The notes below the pieces were generated by a model. That model searched no databases and had not been told where the DNA came from. It was given only the letters and a program-made list of their open reading frames with translations. Shown here in pieces: positions 51,849 to 60,800 of a DNA stretch of 64,000 nucleotides. The DNA is from Mycobacterium sp. Lineage in GTDB: Bacteria; Actinomycetota; Actinomycetes; Mycobacteriales; Mycobacteriaceae. The DNA lies in the NCBI RefSeq assembly GCF_002863225.1, contig NZ_PKEK01000079.1, forward strand, positions 30,036-94,035, written 5' to 3'. Position 1 is the first letter of the stretch. Each line of letters starts with the position of its first letter. Both the position numbers and the translations under genes were made by a program.

Positions 51849-53858
51849 ATGACAGTCCCGGCTGCCGCGCATAAAGTCGCGCCGTCATACCTCGACGTCT
51901 GGAAGCGCATCGCGCTCGGCAAGCCGTTGATCACCGATCAGATCCACCTGGAAAAGCTGTCCAATCCTGTTGCGTTGGGCGCACTTTCGCCCGACGCGAT
52001 CTCGTCGACCGCCTACGGCCCCGAGCAGATCATGGTCGAGTTGCTACCGGCGGCGGGCATGGCGGCATTCGTGCTGCTGCTACCCCTGACCGGGGTGATC
52101 CTGCTGATCCTGGCCCTGGTCGCGGCGTCATACCGCCAGGTGGTGATGACGTATACCCGGGCCGGCGGCTCCTACATCGTGGCCCGCGAGAACTTCGGAC
52201 CACGGATAGCGCAAATCGCGGCTGCGGCGCTGTTGATCGACTATGTGGTCACGGTGGCGATCCAGTGCGCGGCCGGCACGGTCGCGGTGGCATCGGCGCT
52301 GCCGGCGCTGGGCCCCTACAGCCTGGAGATCACCGTCGGTTCGGTGCTGATCTTCTGTTTCGCCAACCTGCGCGGGCTGCGCGAGGCCGGCCGGACGTTC
52401 GCGGTGCCGACGTACTGGTTCATCGCGATGCTCGCGCTGATGGTCGTGGTCGGGGTCGTACGCGAGGTGTTCGGGGGTCTGCCGACGTACGACCCCGCCC
52501 ACCTCACCGGTGCGGTGCCCGTGCATCAAGGCAACGGCCTGGTGATGGGGGCAACCGTGCTGGTGCTCCTGCGGGCTTTCGCCAACGGCGGTTCGTCACT
52601 GACCGGCGTGGAGGCAATCTCCAACACCGTCAACCTCTTTCGGGCACCGGAGGGCCGTAACGCCCGTCGGGTGCTGACCGTGATGGCCTGGACACTTGGG
52701 TTGCTCCTGGCCGGCGTGGCGTGGTTGGCCTGCGTGACGCACGCGACGCCCTACATCGCGGGCTACCCCTCGATGCTGTCCGAAATCGGTCACGCGGTAT
52801 TCGGTCACGGGCTGGTCGGAGACATTCTGTTCTTCTCGTTGCAGGCGGCGAGTGCGGCGATTCTCTACAACGGCGCCAATACCAGCTTCAACGGATTCCC
52901 CGCGCTGGCGAACTTCGTCGCCGAAGACAGTTTCCTGCCCCGACCGCTGATGAAACGCGGCCACCGGCTGGTGTTTTCGAACGCCATCCTCTTGTTGACC
53001 GTCCTGGCCGTGGTGTTGCTGCTGGCCACCGGTGGCTCGGTGACCGCATTGGTGCCGCTGTTCGCGATGGGTGTCTTCAGCGCGTTCGCAATGGCCGGCT
53101 ACGGAATGGCGAAACACCATCATTCGCAACGGGACGATGGCTGGCGGCGCAAGCTCGCCATCAACCTCTCCGCCGGGTTGTTGTCGACGACGGTGGTGCT
53201 GATCTTCGCTGTCGCCAAATTCACCGAAGGCGCCTGGCTGATCGTGGTCGTGTTCCCGGCGTTGGTATTCCTGTTGATCCGGCTCAACAAGCAGTATCGC
53301 GCGGAGGCGTCGGTGCTCGAGATGTCACACGCCCGGCGTCGCGAAGCGACGGTGCCTGCGTCGCACCGCGTGCTGGTGTTCATCGATTCGATCGACCTGG
53401 CCGAAGTCGAAACCATGCGCTATGCAAAGGGATTGGATGCCGATCGGCTGACGGCCGTGCACTTCGTGTTGGACGAGGCGCTGGCCGCCCGGCTGCAGGT
53501 GCGCTGGCGGCGCTACGGCGAGAGCACCGAACTGCGGATGGTCGACTGCGCGGACCGACAACTCGGCCGCGCCGCCCAGCGGTTGGTCGCGAACATCCTC
53601 GAGGATCAGCCGGACAGCACCGTCACCGTCCTGCTGCCCCGACGGATGTATTCGCCACTGGCCGGGCGACTGCTGCACGACCGGACCGCGGACATGATGG
53701 CCCGGGTGGTCAGCCGGATCCCGGGAGCGAGCGCCCAGATTCTGGCCTACGACGTGAGGTCGCGGGTCGCGAGTGCGCTTCGGGTCGTCGACGGTGACGT
53801 CGCCGGCCTATCCGCCGGGCCGTCGGGAAAACGGCAGGCCAGCACCCCGGCCAACTGA
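51849..53858 (+). CDS. KimA/KUP-like APC-superfamily transporter, copy 1
   Basis: A 669-residue permease with about 12 transmembrane helices and a ~190-residue cytoplasmic C-terminal domain. The loop after TM1, LSPDAISSTAYGPEQI, and ASYRQVVMTYTRAGGSYIVARENFG with LLIDYVVTVAIQ closely resemble KimA-type potassium importers. The C-terminal part (SHRVLVFIDSIDLAEVETMRYAKGL...VTVLLPRRMYSPLAGRLLHDRTAD) is a universal-stress-protein-like regulatory domain. Potassium transport is inferred from fold and from the next, similar gene. The SD AGGA precedes the ATG. Confidence 0.75.
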   Translation: MTVPAAAHKVAPSYLDVWKRIALGKPLITDQIHLEKLSNPVALGALSPDAISSTAYGPEQIMVELLPAAGMAAFVLLLPLTGVILLILALVAASYRQVVMTYTRAGGSYIVARENFGPRIAQIAAAALLIDYVVTVAIQCAAGTVAVASALPALGPYSLEITVGSVLIFCFANLRGLREAGRTFAVPTYWFIAMLALMVVVGVVREVFGGLPTYDPAHLTGAVPVHQGNGLVMGATVLVLLRAFANGGSSLTGVEAISNTVNLFRAPEGRNARRVLTVMAWTLGLLLAGVAWLACVTHATPYIAGYPSMLSEIGHAVFGHGLVGDILFFSLQAASAAILYNGANTSFNGFPALANFVAEDSFLPRPLMKRGHRLVFSNAILLLTVLAVVLLLATGGSVTALVPLFAMGVFSAFAMAGYGMAKHHHSQRDDGWRRKLAINLSAGLLSTTVVLIFAVAKFTEGAWLIVVVFPALVFLLIRLNKQYRAEASVLEMSHARRREATVPASHRVLVFIDSIDLAEVETMRYAKGLDADRLTAVHFVLDEALAARLQVRWRRYGESTELRMVDCADRQLGRAAQRLVANILEDQPDSTVTVLLPRRMYSPLAGRLLHDRTADMMARVVSRIPGASAQILAYDVRSRVASALRVVDGDVAGLSAGPSGKRQASTPAN

Positions 53859-54020
53859 CTCGTCAACTGTCAGGCGCGATGCGCTGTCCTGGTAATTGGC
53901 TGAGAATAAGCGTTGCTCCTGCCTCCTTGGGTCTGCTAACTACCCGTGGAGCCGCTACCCTTCACGAGCGTAAGTATCGCGTAAGAATTTTGGACCGTGA
54001 GGGTGGGGAAGAGCATCACC

Positions 54021-56009
54021 GTGGTAGAGCTGGCAGACGAGCACATGGCCCCGCCGAGTTTCACCGACGCGTGGAAACGGTTCTTCCTGGGCAAGCCGCT
54101 GATCAACGAGGACCTCGAGCATGAGGCGCTGTCCAATCCCGTTGCGCTAGGCGCTCTTTCGCCCGACGCAGTGTCGTCGACGGCCTACGGTCCCGAGCAG
54201 ATTCTGATCGAGCTGCTGCCTGCCGCCGGACTTGCGGCGTTCACCCTGATCCTTCCGCTCGGTGGCGTCATCCTGCTGATTCTGGCGCTGGTCACCGCGT
54301 CGTACCGGCAGGTGGTGATGGTTTACACCCAGCGCGGTGGTTCGTATGTGGTGGCGCGGGCGAACTTCGGCCCGAAGATCGCCCAGCTGTCGTCGGCCGC
54401 ACTGCTGATCGACTACGTCGTGACCGTGGCCATCCAGTGCTCGGCAGGCACGGTCGCGGTGGTTTCGGCGATCCCCAGCTTGGGCCCGTACCACCTCGAG
54501 ATCACCGTCGGAGCGCTGCTGCTGCTCTCGTTCGGAAACCTGCGCGGCATGAAAGAGGCCGGCCGACTGTTCGCGGTACCGGTGTACGCCTTCGCCGCGA
54601 TGATGACGACGTTGATCGTGACCGGAGTGATCCGCGAGATCGTCGGAACCCTCAAGACCTACGACCCCGAGCACATCGCCGGATCGGTGCCGATCCATCA
54701 GGGCAACGGCTTCATCATGGGCGCCACGATCCTGGTGCTACTGCGCTCGTTCGCCAACGGTGGCACCTCCTTGACCGGTGTCGAGGCGATCGCCGATGCG
54801 GTGAACGTCTTCCGTCAGCCTCAGGGCCCCAACGCCCGCAAGGCGCTGACCATGATGGCCTGTCTGCTGGGATTCCTGCTGTTCGGTGTCATCTGGCTTG
54901 CTCACGTCACCCATGCGGTGCCCTACGCCGCCGGCTACCCGTCGATGCTTTCCGAAATCGCCCGCGCGGTCTTCGGCGAGGGACCCATCGGCAACATCCT
55001 GTTCGCGCTGCTGCAGGCGGCCAGCGCGCTGATCCTGTTCTTCGGCGCCAACACCAGCTTCAACGGCTTCCCGGCGCTGACCAGCTTCGTCGCCGAGGAC
55101 AGCTTCCTGCCGCGGCCGATGATGAAGCGCGGGCACAAGTTGGTGTTCTCCAACGCCATCATCGTGCTCACCGTGGCATCCACGGCGCTGGTCCTCATCA
55201 CCGACGGCTCGGTCGACGCAGTCGTGCCGCTGTACGCCATGGGCGTCTTCATGGGCTTCTCGATCTGCGGCTACGGCATGACGAAATACCACCTCGGCCA
55301 TCGTGAGCCGGGTTGGCGCGGCAAGCTGGCGATCAACCTGTCGGCGGCCGTCTTGTCGACGATCATCGTGCTGATCTTCGCGATCGCCAAGTTCACCGAG
55401 GGGGCCTGGCTGGTGTGCGTGGTGTTCCCGATCCTGGTGGTCGCGCTGATGCGATTGAACCGCGAATACCGCAGCGAGAACGCGGTTTTGGAGATGCAGC
55501 TGACCGAGCGTCAAGACGTGGTCAAGTATCCGCACCACACCGTCGTCGTCCTGGTGGACCACTTCGACTTCGCGACGATCGAAGCGCTGCACTACGCGAG
55601 CGGACTGCACGCGGACAAACTGACCGCCGTGCACTTCATCATCGACACCCGCCACGCGCAGCGGCTGCAGGAACGGTGGGAGCACTTCGAGGACGAGATC
55701 CCGCTGCAGATGCTCGAGTGCCCGGACCGCAACCTCAGTCGAACGGCGCAGGAACTCGTCTGCCGCGAGATCGAGGACGATCCCAGCACGAAGGTGACGG
55801 TGCTGTTGCCGCGGCGCACCTATGCGCCGCTGGTCGGCCGCCTGCTGCATGATCGGACTGCCGACAAGATGGCCGGCGCGGTCAGCCGGGTCGACGGCGC
55901 GACCGCGCAGATCGTGGCCTACGACGTGGGTTCGCGGATTGCACAGGCGACCGCAACGGCACGTCTGCAGAAGAACACCGCGAAGGGCAACGCCGCCGTC
56001 AAGGGCTGA
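54021..56009 (+). CDS. KimA/KUP-like APC-superfamily transporter, copy 2
   Basis: A 662-residue paralogue of the preceding gene, sharing the same order of motifs (LSPDAVSSTAYGPEQI, ASYRQVVMVYTQRGGSYVVARANFG, LLIDYVVTVAIQ) and the cytoplasmic tail (VTVLLPRRTYAPLVGRLLHDRTAD). GTG 54021 is chosen over the GTG at 53997 because GGGGAAGAG lies 7 bases upstream. The 162-base gap before it contains possible promoter sequence but no recognised riboswitch. Confidence 0.75.
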   Translation: MVELADEHMAPPSFTDAWKRFFLGKPLINEDLEHEALSNPVALGALSPDAVSSTAYGPEQILIELLPAAGLAAFTLILPLGGVILLILALVTASYRQVVMVYTQRGGSYVVARANFGPKIAQLSSAALLIDYVVTVAIQCSAGTVAVVSAIPSLGPYHLEITVGALLLLSFGNLRGMKEAGRLFAVPVYAFAAMMTTLIVTGVIREIVGTLKTYDPEHIAGSVPIHQGNGFIMGATILVLLRSFANGGTSLTGVEAIADAVNVFRQPQGPNARKALTMMACLLGFLLFGVIWLAHVTHAVPYAAGYPSMLSEIARAVFGEGPIGNILFALLQAASALILFFGANTSFNGFPALTSFVAEDSFLPRPMMKRGHKLVFSNAIIVLTVASTALVLITDGSVDAVVPLYAMGVFMGFSICGYGMTKYHLGHREPGWRGKLAINLSAAVLSTIIVLIFAIAKFTEGAWLVCVVFPILVVALMRLNREYRSENAVLEMQLTERQDVVKYPHHTVVVLVDHFDFATIEALHYASGLHADKLTAVHFIIDTRHAQRLQERWEHFEDEIPLQMLECPDRNLSRTAQELVCREIEDDPSTKVTVLLPRRTYAPLVGRLLHDRTADKMAGAVSRVDGATAQIVAYDVGSRIAQATATARLQKNTAKGNAAVKG

Positions 56010-56028
56010 GCCGATACCCGGGTCCTGG

Positions 56029-57600
56029 TCAGGAGCCGCTGAGCCTGGCTTCTTCGAGGTCGAAGTCGCGCTCGATAGCGCGCAGCAGCGTTGCGTTGAT
56101 CCGCCCGTCGCGTCGCAACGACAGCAGCACTGATCTCTCGACCCCGATCAGCGTCAGCCGCAGGGCCCGGTACCGCTTCATCTCCTGCGCGTCATCGTCG
56201 TCGTCCTCGGTTGGCGGGCTGAGCTCAAGGCGACGAACCTTTGCTTCGTAAAGCGAGCGGGCCGAGCGGAAGGCCTCATCTGCGGGGTCGGCCTCATCGT
56301 GGTCGTCGATCCACGCCAACGCTGCCCGCGCGGCTTTCAGCCGTGCTTTGTTGTCCGCGGTGCCGAAATCGTCTGACCGTAAGCCGAGCCGGCGTAGCAG
56401 CCAGGGCAGGCTGGTGCCCTGGATCAGCAGGCTCGCGACGATCACCGAGGCGGCGATCACGATGATCAAGTCGCGGTCGGGAAATGGTTGTCCGTCGCTG
56501 AGGCGCAGGGGAATGGCCAACGCGGCCGCCAATGACAAGCCGCCCCGCATCCCGGCCCACGCGACCACCACGCGTTCACGCCACTCGGGCGCATCGGTGG
56601 ATCGCCGGAACAGTCGGGAGGTCACCGGACCGGACAGCATCCAGACCAGCCGCGACGCGACGACAACGGCGATCACGCCTGAGATGGCGGCCACCACCCG
56701 CGTCGCGGGTATGCCCGGCACCCAGTGCAGCGATCGCACCAGCTGCATCCCGACCAACGTGAACAGCACCGCGTTGAGCAGGAACACCAGCGCGTCGAGG
56801 AAGGCGAAGGCCTGCAAGCGCACACCAGGGGTGTAGATGGCGCTGAGGTGTGAACCGATGTAGACGCCGGCAGTCACGGTGGCCAGCACGCCCGACAGGT
56901 GCGCACCCTCGGCGAGCACGTACGTCAGGTACGGAGTCATCAGTGAGACGGTGATTTCCAACATCGAGTGGTCGATCCGGCGTCGCACCTGGACCGCGAG
57001 CCAGCCGACAGCCAGACCCAGCGCAGCGCCGCCTGCGGGCGCGACGAGCAGCGTCACGACCAGCGGCCCGGGGTGGACCACGCCGACCATCGCGGTGCCG
57101 ACCGCGCCGGCATAGAGAACCAGGGCCGTCCCGTCGTTCGTCAGCCCTTCGCCCTCGACGATCGTCGCAAGCCGTTCCGGCACATCCAGGCGTTTGAAAA
57201 CCGAGGTCGCCGCGACCGCGTCGGTGGGCGCAACCACCGCACCCGCTACCAGAGCGGCCGCCAGCGGCACGCCGGTGACACCCAGCAGAACACCGGCGAC
57301 GGTGGCAGTGGTGACGACCACAAGCCCCACCGACAGCAGGCCGATCGGCCGTGCACTGGCCCGAAGGTCGTCTGGCGCAATGAAGTACGCGGCGTAGTAG
57401 AGCAGCGGCGGCAAGAACACGTAGAACACAATCTCCGGCGCCAGTTGCGGGACTCTGATTCCCGGTAGCCAGGCGAGAACAGCGCCGGCAGCCACCAGCA
57501 GAACGGGATACGGCACACCGATACGCTCGGCCAGCCAAACGGCGGCGATCACTGCCAGCGGCCCACACACCAGCAGGACGCCGAAACCGGCCGGATTCAC
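56029..57600 (-). CDS. CPA1-type Na+(K+)/H+ antiporter
   Basis: A 523-residue cation/proton antiporter. About 12 membrane helices span residues 1-410. Motifs are GAVVAPTDAVAATSVFKRL and the NDGTALV loop (EGEGLTNDGTALV), where the ND residues mark the electroneutral CPA1 group. A cytoplasmic charged tail with an EDDDDDA cluster follows. It faces the KimA-like genes tail-to-tail with 19 bases between. The three ion transporters together suggest potassium or pH homeostasis. Confidence 0.9.
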   Translation of the reverse strand: MNPAGFGVLLVCGPLAVIAAVWLAERIGVPYPVLLVAAGAVLAWLPGIRVPQLAPEIVFYVFLPPLLYYAAYFIAPDDLRASARPIGLLSVGLVVVTTATVAGVLLGVTGVPLAAALVAGAVVAPTDAVAATSVFKRLDVPERLATIVEGEGLTNDGTALVLYAGAVGTAMVGVVHPGPLVVTLLVAPAGGAALGLAVGWLAVQVRRRIDHSMLEITVSLMTPYLTYVLAEGAHLSGVLATVTAGVYIGSHLSAIYTPGVRLQAFAFLDALVFLLNAVLFTLVGMQLVRSLHWVPGIPATRVVAAISGVIAVVVASRLVWMLSGPVTSRLFRRSTDAPEWRERVVVAWAGMRGGLSLAAALAIPLRLSDGQPFPDRDLIIVIAASVIVASLLIQGTSLPWLLRRLGLRSDDFGTADNKARLKAARAALAWIDDHDEADPADEAFRSARSLYEAKVRRLELSPPTEDDDDDAQEMKRYRALRLTLIGVERSVLLSLRRDGRINATLLRAIERDFDLEEARLSGS

Positions 57601-57632
57601 AACCGCACCTCCCGGGTCTCAGCCTAGAGTCG

Positions 57633-58946
57633 TCAGCCCAGGAAGCGCCGCTTCTGCTCGGTCACCTCCTCGGTGGTCAGCAGCCCGGAGTCGGCCAGTT
57701 TGGCCAGCAGCGATTGGGCGCGCGTGGCGAGTTCCTGCAACTCGGTGGCGATCGCCGCCACCGCCTCTGTCGGCGGCTGCGGTGACGGTTTCGAGCTGGT
57801 TCGCGCGGGCATCCGCACCCGCTCGTTGCCGCGTCCAACGGAGGCGGTGCTGCCGACCGCGCCGCCCGCCGCGCCGGCAAGCCCCATGTTGCTGAACAGA
57901 TTTCCGGCGCCACCCGCCTCCGGGACCGCTGCGGCGCTGGTGATGGGCAGCGTGTAGGCGGCCGACCGAATTTCGGGTGCGGCCGTTGTCCACCCCGACG
58001 GCACCGACAACCGGCCGACTCTGTTCGCCGCGCCCATTCGGCCCTCGGTGTCCGGAACCGCGTCCGAGGGCGCGCCGACACCGCCGGTGCCGTTGACTAT
58101 CCACTGCGGCAGCATCGTCCCGCCGACGCCGTTGCCGGTGAACGGCCCTTTGCCGTTGTCGTAATCACGGTCGGCGTTGATCAGTAGGCCGCGGTAGGTG
58201 GTGCCGAAGGACGTGAAGGACGCCGTGATGCCGACCGTCCCCACGGTTACGGCGGTAGCAGTGAGCGGGACCGTTAGTAGCGGCAGCAACATGATCGGAT
58301 CTACGGCAGCCGGTGCTGCCGCGGCTGCCTGCAGCGCCTGCGGGATCGCGGCGAGCACCCGCGCACCGTTCGACACCACCGATTGACCCGCCGCGGCGGC
58401 CTGCTGGGCTGCACCGGACGGGTTGGTCGTCGGCGGTGGCTCGGTGAAAGGCGTCAGCGTCGACGCCGCTGCCGCCGCGCCGGCGTACCCGTACATGGCG
58501 GTGGCATCTTGGGCCCACATTTCGGCGTACTGGACTTCGGCGGCCGCGATCGCCGCGGTGTTCTGCCCCAGCACGTTGGTCGCAATCAGCGTCATCAGCA
58601 GACTCCGATTGGCCTCGATCACCACCGGAGGCACAGTCATCGCGAACGCCGTGCCGTAAGCCGCTGCCGCCGCCCTGGCCTGCACGGCGGTTTGTTCCGC
58701 CTGTGCGGCCGCCTGGGTCATCCAGCTCAGATAGGGGGTGGCTGCCGCCACCATCTCCACCGACGACGGACCCAGCCACGGCCCGCCCGTGAGCTCGGTG
58801 ATCGCCGCCCGGTAGGTTGCCGCGGTCGACTGGAGTTCGGCAGCCAGGCCGTCCCACGCCGAAGCCGCTGCCAACATCGGTCCGGCACCGGGGCCGGCGT
58901 ACATTCGCGCGGAGTTGATCTCCGGCGGTAACGTCGCGAAATCCAT
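57633..58946 (-). CDS. PPE family protein (PPE-SVP subgroup) with C-terminal SHOCT-like segment
   Basis: A 437-residue PPE protein. Residues 1-175 form the PPE domain with P7-P8-E9 and the W-x-G pair region GPWLGPSS. The SVP motif GRLSVPSGW lies at residues 311-319. After an alanine/glycine-rich tract, residues 404-437 (TELQELATRAQSLLAKLADS, then GLLTTEEVTEQKRRFLG) look like a SHOCT domain. It forms a secreted heterodimer with the PE protein encoded 14 bases upstream, exported by an ESX system. Confidence 0.88.
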   Translation of the reverse strand: MDFATLPPEINSARMYAGPGAGPMLAAASAWDGLAAELQSTAATYRAAITELTGGPWLGPSSVEMVAAATPYLSWMTQAAAQAEQTAVQARAAAAAYGTAFAMTVPPVVIEANRSLLMTLIATNVLGQNTAAIAAAEVQYAEMWAQDATAMYGYAGAAAAASTLTPFTEPPPTTNPSGAAQQAAAAGQSVVSNGARVLAAIPQALQAAAAAPAAVDPIMLLPLLTVPLTATAVTVGTVGITASFTSFGTTYRGLLINADRDYDNGKGPFTGNGVGGTMLPQWIVNGTGGVGAPSDAVPDTEGRMGAANRVGRLSVPSGWTTAAPEIRSAAYTLPITSAAAVPEAGGAGNLFSNMGLAGAAGGAVGSTASVGRGNERVRMPARTSSKPSPQPPTEAVAAIATELQELATRAQSLLAKLADSGLLTTEEVTEQKRRFLG

Positions 58947-58960
58947 TGTCCTGAACCGTC

Positions 58961-59260
58961 TTAACCGGTCGCCACGGCGTTGGCCGCTTCGGTCGTCGCG
59001 TAGGACATTGCACTGGCTTGCAGTGTGCTGACGAACTGCTGATGGATGGCCTCGGCCTGCGCGCTGATCGCCTGGTACATCTCGGCGTGGACGACAAACT
59101 GGGCTGCCGCCAGCGCTGAAACCTGGTCGGCGGCCGGTGGCACAACTCCCGTCGTCGGCACTGCGGCAGCGGCATTCTCGGCGCTCAAATTGGCTCCTGC
59201 GCCGGCCAGCGTGGCGGCGGTGGCCGTCAGCGCTTCGGGTTGCGTGGTGACATATAACAT
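58961..59260 (-). CDS. PE family protein
   Basis: A 99-residue PE protein, only the PE domain. Residues MLYVTTQPEALTATAATLAG start with the P-E pair at 8-9, then two helices form the hairpin; Y-A-T-T-E near residue 87 matches the YxxxD/E secretion motif of type VII substrates. ATG 59260 is preceded by AGAGGAAG. It is the partner of the PPE protein. A 27-base hairpin lies in the leader at 59294-59320. Confidence 0.88.
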   Translation of the reverse strand: MLYVTTQPEALTATAATLAGAGANLSAENAAAAVPTTGVVPPAADQVSALAAAQFVVHAEMYQAISAQAEAIHQQFVSTLQASAMSYATTEAANAVATG

Positions 59261-59598
59261 CGGACTTCCTCTCGGTGAACGTGACATGCGTATGCAGGCG
59301 TGCGAATGTCACACGCCTGCAAGTGATTTGGTGGAATTGGCCGCAAATAGACGGGACCGTGACTCACGGTTACCACCCGCCTTCTAGCCCAGTGCGGTCG
59401 GGAAGAAGTCACCGGCCGCAATGGCGGTCACGGCGAGCTTTTTCACCTGAACGCGATGCTAACCACGGTTTATCGGCATATCAACGCGGCGCGCGGTTTG
59501 CTGTGGACTACCGGCCGACGGGGGATAACCAGCCGATGTCGCACGGTGATACAGGTGCGGCGGAGATCTCCGTCGGCGCCGTGCCACAGGGTGGCGGC
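59261..59598. other. intergenic region between PE and yraN
   Basis: A 338-base region between the PE and yraN starts, which are divergent. It contains the paired inverted repeats at 59281-59320 and otherwise no feature I can support. No tRNA or other RNA gene is visible. Confidence 0.5.
59294..59320. promoter_or_regulatory. inverted repeat in the PE leader
   Basis: GCAGGCGTG (59294-59302) and CACGCCTGC (59312-59320) are perfect 9-bp complements with a 9-base loop. A second inverted pair, GTGACATG / ATGTCAC, crosses it (59281-59311). It lies 34 bases before the PE start and may be an operator or an RNA hairpin. Confidence 0.5.
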
Positions 59599-60000
59599 AT
59601 GAGGATGTGGACGCGAGCCGAGGTCGGTGCGCTCGGTGAGCGGTTGGCCGCCGAGCACCTGAGCGATCTCGGGCTGCGCATCGTGGCGCGAAACTGGCGT
59701 TGCCGCTATGGCGAGCTGGATGTGATCGCCGTCGACCCGGCAGCCGACACTGTGATCTTCGTCGAGGTCAAGACCCGCACCGGCGACGGTTTCGGCGGGC
59801 TGGCGCAGGCGGTGACGGAGCAGAAGGCCCGCCGGCTGCGCCGGCTGGCCGGACTGCCCAGCGGCCCCGCCGACACCAACCCCGACCCTTGCCCCGGCGC
59901 CAGCACCTGCCCCGGCTCCCGCCACCGCGCCGCAGCCGATGGCTCCTGTGGGAGCACCCGCCGGCCTGACGCAGGCACTGGGTCTGCCGGAACAGCGTGA
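59599..60000 (+). pseudogene. yraN: yraN (UPF0102) with 3' part replaced by unrelated sequence
   Basis: Residues 1-86 match YraN/Rv2898c, a PD-(D/E)XK-fold putative nuclease: TRAEVGALGERLAAEHL, ARNWRCRYGELDVIAVD, TVIFVEVKTRTGDGFGGLAQAVTEQKARRLRRLAGL. After codon 86 (about 59856) the match ends abruptly; the family continues about 35 residues with the core strand R-I-D-V and a terminal segment that are absent. The remaining 48 residues (PSGPADTNPDPCPG...) are the wrong frame of a proline/alanine-rich gene. The recombination or assembly joint is therefore near 59850-59860. Confidence 0.75.
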
Positions 60001-60504
60001 CCCGAACGCCCCGCAAGGCGACGGCAAGGACTTCGCGCCGAAGTCGCTGCCGTTCAATCAGGGCAATTCCTCTCCCGGGCTGGGCATCTCGGGCGGTGCT
60101 GGTGGCGCAGCGGCTGGCATGTTCCCCGGCGGTGGTCTTGCGTTCGCGTTGGCCGGCCGATCGATCGGCTATGCGGGCCAGGCCGCGGCGATCGGCGTGC
60201 AGGCGCTGATGCAGACGTTCCTGCCGAACGATTCACCGCTGGCGAACTTCTCGAACACGCTGCCGGGCAAGATCCTCGGCGCGGTCGCCGGTGCGCGGCC
60301 CGCCGGCAAGAACAGGCCGGTTCGCAGACCCCGCCGCAGCTGACTCCGGGGCAGGTCGCCCGGCAGACCGCGAAGATGGGCGGCGGCCCGGGCGGCGGAC
60401 CGTTCATCGGCGAGCAGCACAACTACGGCGTCAGCAACGGCGACGTTGCATCCGCGATGACCCGCGCTCAACTGTCGAGCTCCGCGGCGGGCCGACTAAG
60501 GTGA
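59855..60504 (+). pseudogene. broken fragment of a large proline/alanine-rich, phage-like protein
   Basis: From the yraN joint, an open frame reads APPTPTPTLAPAPAPAPAPA, then QPMAPVGAPAGLTQALGLPE and GLAFALAGRSIGYAGQAAAI to about 60300. A frameshift follows, and another frame continues as GSQTPPQLTPGQVARQTAKMGG then PFIGEQHNYGVSNGDVASAM to a TGA at 60502-60504. It looks like the C-terminal end of a tail-tape-measure or other large structural protein with no N-terminus here. I cannot identify the family with confidence. Confidence 0.55.
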
Positions 60505-60508
60505 AAAG

Positions 60509-60730
60509 CTAACCGCCTGAACCGGATTGATTCGCTGTGCGGTGATCGCGGACCCACCTTGCGACTTCGGCGTCGTTCGTGCTGAGTCCCTTACTCTGTA
60601 GCTGTTGAATGACGGACCTGACCGCGTCGTCCTCGGAGCCGCCCAGTGGTACCTCGACGTCGCCTGAAAGCTGGTCCTTCAACTCGCGCTCGAACTCGGC
60701 GAGACCATCCTGGTTCCACTCAAATTTCAT
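60509..60730 (-). CDS. hypothetical small protein
   Basis: A 73-residue protein: MKFEWNQDGLAEFERELKDQ, then an acidic middle and LQSKGLSTNDAEVARWVRDHR. ATG 60730 (MKFEW) is preferred over the one six codons upstream. Similar small proteins occur next to mobile or phage genes in actinobacteria, by impression only. It faces the end of the phage-like fragment and is divergent from the coiled-coil protein. Confidence 0.6.
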   Translation of the reverse strand: MKFEWNQDGLAEFERELKDQLSGDVEVPLGGSEDDAVRSVIQQLQSKGLSTNDAEVARWVRDHRTANQSGSGG

Positions 60731-60800
60731 ACCGCCAGTTTCAGGCATGGGCTACGCGGTGTCTGGTGAATGCTGCCGACACCCACATATCCTGACCGCT

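Noticed and set aside
53859..54020. c-di-AMP (ydaO) riboswitch before the second KimA-like gene
   Set aside because: Known KimA genes can be controlled by it, so I looked, but no ydaO core (paired GGAG/CCTT junctions) could be seen in this 162-base stretch.
58947..59312. Upstream extension of the PPE frame to 59312
   Set aside because: Those residues are out-of-frame PE sequence; the true PPE start is the MDFATLPPE methionine at 58946.
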